DNA of 64,000 bases. Source: Enterococcus sp. 9D6_DIV0238. Lineage in GTDB: Bacteria; Bacillota; Bacilli; Lactobacillales; Enterococcaceae. The notes beneath the pieces were generated by a model. It saw only the letters and a program-made list of their open reading frames with translations, searched no databases and was not told the DNA's origin. Positions within the stretch are counted from its first letter, which is position 1; each line of letters starts with the position of its first letter. This document shows positions 36,718 through 45,165 of this stretch, piece after piece. The stretch is from assembly GCF_002174455.2 (NCBI RefSeq), contig NZ_CP147246.1:3229001-3293000 (forward strand). Direction: 5' to 3'. Both the position numbers and the translations under genes were made by a program.

Positions 36718-38208
36718 ATGGGGTTGAAGATAAGGGTAAGCGAGATAACAAGTTATTTAGATCAGATAAATTCTTCATTAAACAGCAAAAACGAAGGACT
36801 AAACCAAATCATGCAAGGTATGCAAAACTTTATTAGTGCGCCAGAATTAACCGGTGATGCATGGTCAGCAGCTAAAAGCTATGCTGAAACCGCTCATATT
36901 CCACTTTTGCGTGGTCAAGTCCGAGCAAATGATGAAATCATGAATGACAATCTAACTTTTGCAAGTCGCATAGCTGAAAAAATCGAAAATGAAGAGATTG
37001 ATGAGGATGCCTTGAATAGGATTATTGAACGTCTAGAAAGTCAACGACAAGCCATTTTTAATCGAAATATGTTGCTTGAAAATAGTCCATCATTTGGGAC
37101 TAGAAATACAAGCTCGAGTTCCGATATAGGCTCTATTAATAGCCAAATAAGGACACTTAGAGATGAAATACAATCTTTGTATGATCTAGAAGGCTCTTGT
37201 GGGGACTTGTATGCAACTGCCGATCTTTTATTAGAAAATGTTAGTCAAGGTCTTTCTGCGCTTACTAGCGCTAATTGTTTCAATAGTTCAACTGGCTTGT
37301 ATAGCACAACTAAACTTAAACTAGATTGGGCAAAAACGATCAATAAAGATTGGGAAATAGCAAAGGAAAAAACGGCAATTCAAAAATTAGTTGATGAATT
37401 TGGAATGACACCAGAGCAAGCAAAATTAATAGTAGCATTTGAAAGTAAATTTAAAAAGTATGCAAAAAAGATGGGATGGACAACGGAACAGGCAAATTTT
37501 GAATTTATTAGAATAATGGCTTCCATGCAGTATGGGCGATCGGATACGGGAGTAATAAATACAACTATTTGGGGAATATCAGCCGATGTCTTAAATGAAA
37601 AAGACTTAAAAGAAATACTGAAAAATATGGGATACTCCAACTCACAAATTGATACACTAGTCTCTGAAATGAATGAGTTGTATAAAAGCAGTACACTACA
37701 AAATGATTACATTCATATTATGGGGAGCCTAGCAGCTATCATGAATGATTCGACATTATCAAATATTTATCATATGGGTACAACTGGTTTTGATTTTAGA
37801 AGTTATTTTAAAGAAGCAGCAACTTGGAGTGCAGATATAGCTTCAGGTGGGGTATCTAAAGAAGATGTACGAGCTGATTTAGATGCGATAGCTATAGCAG
37901 ACCGTTTAGCAAAAAATCCTAGCGATAATATTGATCAGATAATGAGGAAGTATTATGATGATATAGCTACAGGTAGGATCAACCGTGCAGAAGAATTTTT
38001 AAAATATTACGGCAATGGAGACGTTCAAGTGGGATATAATAATTTTATGGAAGATCTACCAAAGATGTTGGTTAATCCAGCAAATATGCTATTCATTTTC
38101 AAAAGTAACGGTTGGAATGCATTTAAAGGGGACTTTACAAATACGGAAGAAGCTTTAAAAGAGTTTATCGAATTATTCAATAATGAATTAGAGGGGACTG
38201 GTAAATGA
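36718..38208 (+). CDS. LXG-domain type VII secretion substrate, probable toxin
   Basis: The 496-residue protein starts with a helical LXG-type domain (residues ~1-220; MGLKIRVSEITSYLDQINSS). The C-terminal half includes LVDEFGMTPEQAKLIVAFE, then RADLDAIAIADRL and INRAEEFLKYYG. A region of this kind recurs in enterococcal LXG proteins. No nuclease or other catalytic motif was seen. AAAAGGAGGT precedes ATG 36718. DUF443-like membrane proteins downstream suggest a membrane-active toxin like staphylococcal TspA (inference). No type VII core gene (essC, essA, essB) is in this window. Confidence 0.78.
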   Translation: MGLKIRVSEITSYLDQINSSLNSKNEGLNQIMQGMQNFISAPELTGDAWSAAKSYAETAHIPLLRGQVRANDEIMNDNLTFASRIAEKIENEEIDEDALNRIIERLESQRQAIFNRNMLLENSPSFGTRNTSSSSDIGSINSQIRTLRDEIQSLYDLEGSCGDLYATADLLLENVSQGLSALTSANCFNSSTGLYSTTKLKLDWAKTINKDWEIAKEKTAIQKLVDEFGMTPEQAKLIVAFESKFKKYAKKMGWTTEQANFEFIRIMASMQYGRSDTGVINTTIWGISADVLNEKDLKEILKNMGYSNSQIDTLVSEMNELYKSSTLQNDYIHIMGSLAAIMNDSTLSNIYHMGTTGFDFRSYFKEAATWSADIASGGVSKEDVRADLDAIAIADRLAKNPSDNIDQIMRKYYDDIATGRINRAEEFLKYYGNGDVQVGYNNFMEDLPKMLVNPANMLFIFKSNGWNAFKGDFTNTEEALKEFIELFNNELEGTGK

Positions 38209-38696
38209 AGACCAACAAACGATTTTTAATTATTATTCCAATCTGTATACTATTAGGAGGTTTTCTCTTGTTTAATTTTTTTATGCCGAAAGATTTCAAG
38301 AAAGTATATAACGAAGAAAATGATTTAGTTACTACATTTTTTCAGCTATATAAAACAGATTTTCTTAAAGATGAAAAGACAGTGAATAAGAGTCAAAATA
38401 ATATAAATTATAAAAGAGATTTAATTGCTGGAGATTTAAGACAGTTAACAATGAAGGATGGAGCAATATCTTATTCATATGATATTGCTCCTAAAGGAAA
38501 AACGATTCATTTTGTAGTTCGTATAGATAAGCCTGGTATAGATGATATTCTTTCAGGAGAGATTTTAAATGACAATAAGCTAAATATTAGAAAATTTAAT
38601 TCAGAAGTAGCGAGTGATAAAACGCAAAGTTATTATGAAAAAGAAGTAATAAAGAATTTGAGATTGATATTTAATGAAATGTATGATAATTCGTAA
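38205..38696 (+). CDS. Membrane-anchored protein, candidate immunity or accessory
   Basis: This 163-residue protein has an N-terminal helix (FLIIIPICILLGGFLLFNFF) and an extracytoplasmic domain with DLRQLTMKDGAISYSYDIAP. There is no lipobox Cys at the right place. The start overlaps the LXG stop by four bases (ATGA), so it is made together with the toxin. The location outside the membrane would fit protection from a secreted toxin. The function is not proven. Confidence 0.6.
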   Translation: MKTNKRFLIIIPICILLGGFLLFNFFMPKDFKKVYNEENDLVTTFFQLYKTDFLKDEKTVNKSQNNINYKRDLIAGDLRQLTMKDGAISYSYDIAPKGKTIHFVVRIDKPGIDDILSGEILNDNKLNIRKFNSEVASDKTQSYYEKEVIKNLRLIFNEMYDNS

Positions 38697-38764
38697 TAAA
38701 GTATAAAATTTAGAATGAGTCTGAAAGAGCGATGTTTAACTAACTTAGAAAGGAATCGCTGATT

Positions 38765-39145
38765 ATGAAATGTATAATAAAAAGACTCAATATCATTATT
38801 GCAGCTATCGTATTTGTAATTCTAGTTATTTATCTTATTTCAAATGCTGTATTAGTATATAGATCCTTATACTTTCCAAATCAAGAGAAGAAATTTAAAG
38901 TTGAAATTCAAGAGAGCAATATGGAAGCTGAAATTCGTGTTTATGTTGATAATAAGGCTGGAAATGATTTAAACGTAACCTTAAGTGAGGAAAACGGTGA
39001 AATACAGGAGTTGGAAAAGCAAAATGGGACAAAAGAAATCATGTATTTTAAAAAGGCAGAAGCTGGAAAAGAATATATAGTAAAAGTAAAAAATAGGACA
39101 GATTCATTTGTTTATAGTTATGTTATTGTAGAAAATAACAATTAG
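38765..39145 (+). CDS. Tandem membrane-anchored paralogue 1
   Basis: The 126-residue protein has one N-terminal helix (IIIAAIVFVILVIYLISNAV), then YFPNQEKKFKVEIQ and a C-terminal beta-rich domain ending TDSFVYSYVIVENNN. Three neighbours share this layout, so it belongs to a local family created by duplication. AAAGGAATC precedes ATG 38765. Position after a toxin gene suggests immunity, but no known family is recognised. Confidence 0.6.
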   Translation: MKCIIKRLNIIIAAIVFVILVIYLISNAVLVYRSLYFPNQEKKFKVEIQESNMEAEIRVYVDNKAGNDLNVTLSEENGEIQELEKQNGTKEIMYFKKAEAGKEYIVKVKNRTDSFVYSYVIVENNN

Positions 39146-39264
39146 ATTGAAATTCATGGTGAAGTCTTGATTATTTAAACTAGTTAAAGTTTGTAATGAT
39201 AAGAAAATTGGTTCTTTTGAAAACTATGGTGATGCTAGAATTATAGAGGAAGGAATAACGGATT

Positions 39265-39666
39265 TTGAAAAATACTATAAACAGAATTAGTATCATTATA
39301 GTATCTATTTTAACTATAATGGTAGTCGTCTATCTTATTTCAAATATCAATTCAGTTTATCATTCCCTATATTTTCCAAATCAAGAGAAAGAGTTTCAAG
39401 TAAAAATTGATAAGAAAAATATTGAACCACAAATTTCAGTATATCTAACAAAAGATAAAAAAGAAACGTTTGAAATTAGAGTAAATGACTCGGAAGGAAA
39501 GTCAGTTGAACCAGACTTTGTTGGTGAAGATCGTTTTACACCGAAAAATAAATTTTTTTACAGCTATCGTATCTATACAGGGAAAGGTAAGCAGTATACT
39601 GTAAAGATAAAAAATAGAACAGACTCATTTGTTTATAGTTATGTCAGTGTAAACGACAATAACTAA
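39265..39666 (+). CDS. Tandem membrane-anchored paralogue 2
   Basis: This 133-residue protein matches the previous one in layout: helix IIIVSILTIMVVVYLISNI, then LYFPNQEKEFQVKI, and C-terminus TDSFVYSYVSVNDNN. The middle is longer (DFVGEDRFTPKNKFFY). The likely start is TTG 39265, with AAGGAA some 13 bases before it. It is the closest relative of paralogue 1. Confidence 0.6.
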   Translation: MKNTINRISIIIVSILTIMVVVYLISNINSVYHSLYFPNQEKEFQVKIDKKNIEPQISVYLTKDKKETFEIRVNDSEGKSVEPDFVGEDRFTPKNKFFYSYRIYTGKGKQYTVKIKNRTDSFVYSYVSVNDNN

Positions 39667-39756
39667 AAATCCTTATTTTCTGAGATGCAAATTCGTTAAG
39701 AATAGCATATTCAATTTTACTTCAATGGGGACATTTTGCTGAAAAGGAGAGGATAA

Positions 39757-40131
39757 ATGATTTCAAGAAATTTAACAAAAGAGAGTAGTGTTATCATTAT
39801 CATTTTATTTTTCGCCCTCGTGTTCTTCTTAATTCCAAAATACGAAGGAACTAAATATCTACCTCATGAAGAAAAAGAGATTCGAGGAGTAATTCATGAG
39901 GCAAATATTGAAGCTTGGGTTCGTGTTTATGTGGATAAAAAGACAGGTAAAAATCTGGACATAGAATTAGTTAGAGAGAATGGCGATATCAACCAGTTAA
40001 AGAAACAGGTTGGGACAAAACAAATTTTATATTCACACAGAGTTGAAGCTGGAGAAAAGTATATTGTTAAAATAATAAATAATACTGATTCTATCATTAA
40101 GTCTAATGTCGTCGTTGAAGATAATGACTAA
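39757..40131 (+). CDS. Tandem membrane-anchored paralogue 3
   Basis: The 124-residue protein has a helix VIIIILFFALVFFLIPKY and then YLPHEEKEIRGVIHEANIEA, and ends NNTDSIIKSNVVVEDND. It is more diverged than copies 1 and 2 but keeps the same order of elements, including the acidic/Asn end. AAAAGGAGAGG precedes ATG 39757. Confidence 0.6.
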   Translation: MISRNLTKESSVIIIILFFALVFFLIPKYEGTKYLPHEEKEIRGVIHEANIEAWVRVYVDKKTGKNLDIELVRENGDINQLKKQVGTKQILYSHRVEAGEKYIVKIINNTDSIIKSNVVVEDND

Positions 40132-40201
40132 AATAAGTGATATTAGTTAGTTTAGAGTGATGTTATAAAAAAAAGTAGCAACAAGTTTCAGTAGAACATC
40201 A

Positions 40202-40593
40202 ATGAACGTAAAAAATACAATAAAGTCAAGTAGTGTAATTATTATTATTTCACTTTTTTCAATTATTTTCTTCTTAGTACCCAAAAATTATGGACAAAAG
40301 TATCTTCCTAATCAAGAAAGATACTTTAATATAAAAATAGCTAAAAACAATAACGAAGCTCGTGTGCATATATACATTGATAAGAAGTACAAGAACGATT
40401 TTTCCGTAAATTTTATGATGATCAAACTCAAAAAATGATAAAACCATATAATATTGGCGAAGATAGGTTCACTCCAAAAGATAGGTTTTACTATGTCTAT
40501 ATTGTAGAAAAAGGCAGGATATATACTGCAAAAATTAAAAATGAAACGAATAAAACAATAACGTCTAGTGTTTTAATTGAAGATAACAATTAA
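40202..40593 (+). pseudogene. Tandem membrane-anchored paralogue 4, frameshifted
   Basis: The first part (40202-40438) gives a helix SSVIIIISLFSIIFFLVPK and YLPNQERYFNIKIAKNNNEA, then shifts out of frame at about 40415 (NFMMIK). In the next frame the family sequence continues: YDDQTQKMIKPYNIGEDRFT, then KDRFYY, ending NKTITSSVLIEDNN at TAA 40591-40593. A one-base loss in or near the TTTT run explains it. The start has no clear ribosome site. Confidence 0.75.
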
Positions 40594-40676
40594 GACTGAT
40601 GCAATAGAGTAGAAGAAAATGTGTTTCATTATTTCTCAGAAACTACGATAAGTAAAGGTATTTTTGGTGATAAAAT

Positions 40677-41306
40677 ATGAAAGTTTATGAATCAACGAAT
40701 AAGAGATATAAACTAGTAGAAATGAACGCCAAATATTATTTGTTAGATTTGGATAGTAATAAATTCTGTTGGTTCTTGCCAATGCTTGTGTGGCTATTCC
40801 CTTTTAAAGCAATAGAAATCGATAAAGTAAGGTTTAACGAGTTAATAACAAATAAAAAAGCAGGCTATGGTGTTGGTCAGATTGTAATACTTTCTATAGT
40901 TATTGGAAGACCATCCACATGGTTAATAAACACGTTTTTTCAAAACTATGTAACAATTTCAGGAGTTAGATTAGGAACTTTTTATTTGTTTGTAGTTTTA
41001 GCACTTCTAATAAGTTATCGTGCAATTAATGCCATTTTTAACAAACATAGAATGTATAAAAATATTGGAAATTCGAGGGAAGGAATACTTATCCGTATAA
41101 AGAAGGAAAGTATAACGAGTTATTACAAGAGAAATAGCGCAATTGCATTTTTAATAATCTATTTAGCTATTTTTTCTTCTGGATATTTTAGTGTATTCTA
41201 TTCATTTGATATGATTGTAATTTTCATTATTTGTGTGTTGTTTTCTCTATTTCTTAATCGAGGATATATTTATCCTTATGGAAGTAATTTTTCTGTACAA
41301 GAGTGA
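40677..41306 (+). CDS. DUF443-like multi-pass membrane protein, candidate immunity protein
   Basis: The 209-residue protein begins YKLVEMNAKYYLLDLDSNKF and has WFLPMLVWLFP followed by about five membrane helices, the pattern of DUF443 (tandem five-TM) proteins. In Staphylococcus aureus a DUF443 protein, TsaI, protects against the type VII membrane-depolarising toxin TspA. The location after an LXG gene supports the same kind of role here. ATG 40677 has a weak GGTGAT site. Confidence 0.7.
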   Translation: MKVYESTNKRYKLVEMNAKYYLLDLDSNKFCWFLPMLVWLFPFKAIEIDKVRFNELITNKKAGYGVGQIVILSIVIGRPSTWLINTFFQNYVTISGVRLGTFYLFVVLALLISYRAINAIFNKHRMYKNIGNSREGILIRIKKESITSYYKRNSAIAFLIIYLAIFSSGYFSVFYSFDMIVIFIICVLFSLFLNRGYIYPYGSNFSVQE

Positions 41307-41367
41307 AAATGAACAAAATCCTATTTAGTCAATTTTTATAGAAACATACGAATTATGAGGAATGTTT

Positions 41368-41931
41368 ATGAAATTTGAAGATACATCTATCTCTCGTTTT
41401 AAATTAGTAACAATCAATAAAAAAGACAACTACTTAGTAGACTTAGATTCTCATAAGTTAACATGGTTATTTCCAATGGCAACTTGGTATTTAGAAAATA
41501 AAGCGGCCAAAATTGACAAAAAGCAGTATGAGAAACTAAAAAAAGTACCTAAGAATAAAATGGGAGCTTCCGTATGGTCTTTTTCTGGATTTATGTTGGG
41601 CGGAGTGATATATGCTTTGATGAAAGGTATAGAGAGTATCTTTTTTGAAGAGGTGACCATTAACCTTATATTACTGTCCTTCTTAGTTGCTATTTTAATT
41701 AGCTTTATTTTCAGATATATACGTTCCATATCGAATGATAATAAATTGAATAAAATTTTTAGTAAGGAAGAAATGAGTACATTTGATCATTTAATTGTTT
41801 TGAAAAAAGATAATCAATTCTATAAAAAGCGTTGCATAACTGGAACAATCATTTTGCTGGCAATACTTGTTTTCTTATTGTCTTTATTCATTCATGCAAA
41901 ATCTTTACTGTTTGTTGATGACTTGAGATAA
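41368..41931 (+). CDS. DUF443-like multi-pass membrane protein 2
   Basis: This 187-residue paralogue begins FKLVTINKKDNYLVDLDSHK and has LTWLFPMATWYLENKAAKI, then four or five membrane helices. It is a clear relative of the gene just upstream. ATG 41368 is preferred over ATG 41362 because GAGG then has normal spacing. It ends against a bidirectional terminator shared with the - strand methylase. Confidence 0.7.
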   Translation: MKFEDTSISRFKLVTINKKDNYLVDLDSHKLTWLFPMATWYLENKAAKIDKKQYEKLKKVPKNKMGASVWSFSGFMLGGVIYALMKGIESIFFEEVTINLILLSFLVAILISFIFRYIRSISNDNKLNKIFSKEEMSTFDHLIVLKKDNQFYKKRCITGTIILLAILVFLLSLFIHAKSLLFVDDLR

Positions 41932-41933
41932 AT

Positions 41934-41988
41934 AAACTAAGATTAGTAGATAATACGACGTAATAAACTTTTCCACTAATCTTAGTTT
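41934..41988. terminator. Bidirectional terminator between convergent genes
   Basis: A perfect 14-bp stem, AAACTAAGATTAGT (41934-41947) with ACTAATCTTAGTTT (41975-41988), with a 27-base loop. Confidence 0.75.
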
Positions 41989-41994
41989 GTTATT

Positions 41995-42873
41995 TTAATG
42001 AATATTTTCAATATTGAAATTTAAAAATGCTATTTCTCTTGATTTTAATCTTTTTTTCGGATTAACTATTCGAATAATATCCACTACATTAACTTTGTCA
42101 TAGTTTTTTTGATAAAGTTTAATAGCTTCTTTTGTTTCTGACATTGAAACCATAATGGAGGCCCCTGTGTCTCCATAGTAATCAAGCTCATTTTTGAAAT
42201 CAACTTGATTAAAGACTGATTTTGTATATAGGGTTTGATTCTTCATAGACTTTGTTTGTGGAATATAAGGTGGATCACAATATATAAAAGAGTTAGTAAA
42301 ATCCACTTCTTTATCTTTTTTTAAAAAGTCTAAAAAATCGGAACTATCTTTAGAAAAAAAATTGACCTTGTTTACTAATTTTGATATAACCATTAACTCA
42401 TCTTTATTCAAAATAACTTTTTCAGTTTTTCCAAACGGTACATTATATTTATTACTTGAATTCTTTCTATAAACTCCGTTATAGCATGTTTTCATCAAAA
42501 ACCAAAACAATGTTGCTCTTTCAAAATTATTCTCTTCTAAATTATAGTTTTCACGTGTCTGATAATAAAACTCTGACTTTAGTTCTAATGAAGATAAGGA
42601 ATTATATAAATTAACAAGATTCTCTATAGAAGAAGAAAAATTGTTGAAATCTTCTGAAATATAAATGAAAAAATTAATAATATCAGGATTTATATCATTT
42701 ACATAGTATTCGTCAAATAATCCATTCTTTAAAGTGTTCAACAAAACTACACCTGAACCTAAAAAAGGTTCAACATAAATTTTTTTATTTGTATCAAACA
42801 TAACAATCATTTCGTTTAATAGTTTCTTTTTTGAACCAGTCCATCTGATTGGAGAACTTATAACTTTATTCAT
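41995..42873 (-). CDS. DNA adenine methylase, D12 class
   Basis: The 292-residue protein has PIRWTGSKKKLL (residues 8-19), FLGSGVVLLN (SAM site, 37-46), YVNDINPDIINFF, and the catalytic DPPY at residues 200-203. This is the order in Dam/DpnM-type N6-adenine methylases. The start overlaps the stop of the DUF262 gene upstream by four bases, so both are produced together. The target site is unknown. The neighbour suggests that methylation either protects host DNA or is what the nuclease reads. Confidence 0.88.
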   Translation of the reverse strand: MNKVISSPIRWTGSKKKLLNEMIVMFDTNKKIYVEPFLGSGVVLLNTLKNGLFDEYYVNDINPDIINFFIYISEDFNNFSSSIENLVNLYNSLSSLELKSEFYYQTRENYNLEENNFERATLFWFLMKTCYNGVYRKNSSNKYNVPFGKTEKVILNKDELMVISKLVNKVNFFSKDSSDFLDFLKKDKEVDFTNSFIYCDPPYIPQTKSMKNQTLYTKSVFNQVDFKNELDYYGDTGASIMVSMSETKEAIKLYQKNYDKVNVVDIIRIVNPKKRLKSREIAFLNFNIENIH

Positions 42874-44585
42874 CTATTTGTCTCCTTTAGTATTTCTTCT
42901 TTAAGTTTATCAAATAAATTTATTATTTGAGTTATAAAGTTGTCTCTCCTTAATTCTATTCTTTGGAATAAACAATCATGCACTTCCTTCTCACTAACAT
43001 CGTTTAAAAAATTGTTAATAAATAATTCATTACTTCTGTTTTTTTTGTATTCATGATATTTAAGCAAAGGTGACATGTCACGGTAACAATCATTACTAAC
43101 AGGAACTATATTCCCAAGTGATTTAATTAATTCTTTGTTTTCGATATCATGATTATTTTTTATATTTGCTTGTGATACAAAGTGATCAGCTGTTAAATCA
43201 GTCCTATAGTCCTGGGATAGTAGCTGAATTAAAAGTTTTGCAAATTTTGTATGTTGTTTTTTTTCAAAGCATTCCATTGATTCAAGCGTTGTTCTAATAT
43301 AGTTGTCATCTATTGCAGATATCTGCATTCTTTCGTTTATAAAAAATCGTATACCATCTCTAATAGAAGTTTGTTTTGAATATATCGAAAATCCAACCTC
43401 ATCAAAACTATTTGCATAAGTTGAGGGGCTAACTTTATTTATTGCATAAAGGATTTGAACAATAAAGATTAGTTTAAGAAAACTCTTAATTAAGGTTACA
43501 TTTTTTTTTAAATGAACTTTTTTTTGTTTATTATCAATAAATAGTATTGACATCATTATTATATCGAATTGCTCAAAGTTTATTTCTCCGAAAAAAGTCC
43601 ATATTTCATTTAAGGATTGCAGTGAAACATTTGGCGGAAGATTCAAAATTGAAGAAATTAGTGAAAGATCGTGTTTTTTTACTGCATTAAAAAAACCTAG
43701 CAAACAACCTTCATTTATTTCAGTCATATAAGAAAATAAGTTATTTGCGCTTTGTCGATCAGTAATATGGTTCATCACAATTGATAAATTACCTCTATTT
43801 TTTGATTTTCTCAGTTTATTAGAATTATACAAGATAGCTATATCTCTAATATATCTTTTTTGGAGACGATCGGTACTTAATAACTGTAACATAGTTTGCC
43901 AATTTTCTTTATATTTGTCATTGCCATCATCGGAAAGATATCTGAATAATTGACTTTTTATAATATCTAACTCATTCAATGGTTTTCCTTTTGTATTCAA
44001 ATTTACAAACATATCATGGGCTTTTGATTCATTTTTGTAGAATTTAATTTCAACAATTTTAGCAGATAGTATTTTATTAACCAGCGATTTTTTTTCTGTA
44101 ATGTCTAATAAATCTATTTTTTTATTTATTTCTTTAAACATTTTAAACTCATTTGCATTTTTCTCATCTACTGATGGATGTTCATTTTCTAAAGCTTTTA
44201 AAATATCTCTTTTGGAATTAGAAATTCTTTGCTCGATATTCAATTTTAAATTATTTTTTGTGAAAATTACTTCTTTTATTTTTTGATGTTCTGAATCATT
44301 AGATTTGAACTTTTTATACAGGCTTAAAAGACATAAAAAGGTTGTTATTAATCTTTGTTGCCCATCAATGACTTCGTATTCTTTATCAGACTGTACAATT
44401 ATAATATTTCCAAGATAATATTTTTCATTATTCGAAATAATGTCGTTAATAAATTGACTAACATTGTTTTTATCCCAAGAGTAATCTCTCTGATATCTGG
44501 GAATAATCCATTTACCCTCTTGTTCTAGATATTCTTTTATTGTGAAGTCATGTGCTTGTAAAGAATCATCATTTGCATATTTCAT
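42870..44585 (-). CDS. DUF262/DUF1524 (GmrSD-like) putative nuclease
   Basis: The 571-residue protein begins with a DUF262 domain: IPRYQRDYSW at residues 28-37, LGNIIIVQ and YEVIDGQQRLITT at about 70-82, a ParB/Srx-like nucleotide-binding core. The C-terminal part has the HNH-like DUF1524 pattern, here as ADHFVSQ (D467-H468), SLGNIVPVS (N492) and a KYHEYKK end; the usual EHI is replaced by DHF. Such proteins (GmrSD, type IV restriction) cut modified phage DNA. Pairing with an adenine methylase differs from classical GmrSD. It is AT-rich. Confidence 0.82.
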   Translation of the reverse strand: MKYANDDSLQAHDFTIKEYLEQEGKWIIPRYQRDYSWDKNNVSQFINDIISNNEKYYLGNIIIVQSDKEYEVIDGQQRLITTFLCLLSLYKKFKSNDSEHQKIKEVIFTKNNLKLNIEQRISNSKRDILKALENEHPSVDEKNANEFKMFKEINKKIDLLDITEKKSLVNKILSAKIVEIKFYKNESKAHDMFVNLNTKGKPLNELDIIKSQLFRYLSDDGNDKYKENWQTMLQLLSTDRLQKRYIRDIAILYNSNKLRKSKNRGNLSIVMNHITDRQSANNLFSYMTEINEGCLLGFFNAVKKHDLSLISSILNLPPNVSLQSLNEIWTFFGEINFEQFDIIMMSILFIDNKQKKVHLKKNVTLIKSFLKLIFIVQILYAINKVSPSTYANSFDEVGFSIYSKQTSIRDGIRFFINERMQISAIDDNYIRTTLESMECFEKKQHTKFAKLLIQLLSQDYRTDLTADHFVSQANIKNNHDIENKELIKSLGNIVPVSNDCYRDMSPLLKYHEYKKNRSNELFINNFLNDVSEKEVHDCLFQRIELRRDNFITQIINLFDKLKEEILKETNR

Positions 44586-44770
44586 AGTCTGCCCCCAAGA
44601 AATTTATACTTTTATATAACTAACTATTTGACATCTAATTATACCAATAAAAAATGAGAATTCCACTTAAAAGTTAAAAATAATTAAAAATCACTGGAAT
44701 TTAAAGTATTTCTCTTTATTTAATAATCAGGTATAATATTTATAAATCAATTAAAGTAAGGGTAAATAGA

Positions 44771-45163
44771 ATGAAAAAACAAATCAAAGTCGTCGGAGCC
44801 GTCATAGAAAAAGATGGAAAAATCCTCTGCGCTCAAAGAGGTCAAGGTAAATCTTTAGGTGGTTTCTGGGAATTTCCTGGTGGAAAAATTGAGGAAAGTG
44901 AAACGCCTCAGCAAGCACTTGAACGCGAGATAAAAGAAGAGCTTCTTTGCGAAGTAGCAATAAAAAATAAGATCATTACAGCTAGTTATGAATATGATTT
45001 TGGTATCGTAGAGTTAACTACATTTTTCTGTGAACTAATTTCTGGGGAGCCTAAACTTACAGAGCATGAAAGTATCAAATGGCTACCTATTTCTGAATTA
45101 TCTTCTTTAGAATGGGCACCCGCTGATATTCCAACAATTGATTGTTTAGTTAAAGGAGTATAA
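44771..45163 (+). CDS. Nudix hydrolase, MutT-like
   Basis: The 130-residue protein shows a Nudix box at residues ~37-60 (GGKIEESETPQQALEREIKEE), and the preceding GFWEFPGG typical of MutT. The final Gly of the box is replaced by Leu. MutT enzymes remove oxidised dGTP or other nucleotides. The stop lies two bases before the helicase start, so it probably works with that protein. Its own promoter may include TATAAT near 44733. Confidence 0.85.
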   Translation: MKKQIKVVGAVIEKDGKILCAQRGQGKSLGGFWEFPGGKIEESETPQQALEREIKEELLCEVAIKNKIITASYEYDFGIVELTTFFCELISGEPKLTEHESIKWLPISELSSLEWAPADIPTIDCLVKGV

Positions 45164-45165
45164 AA

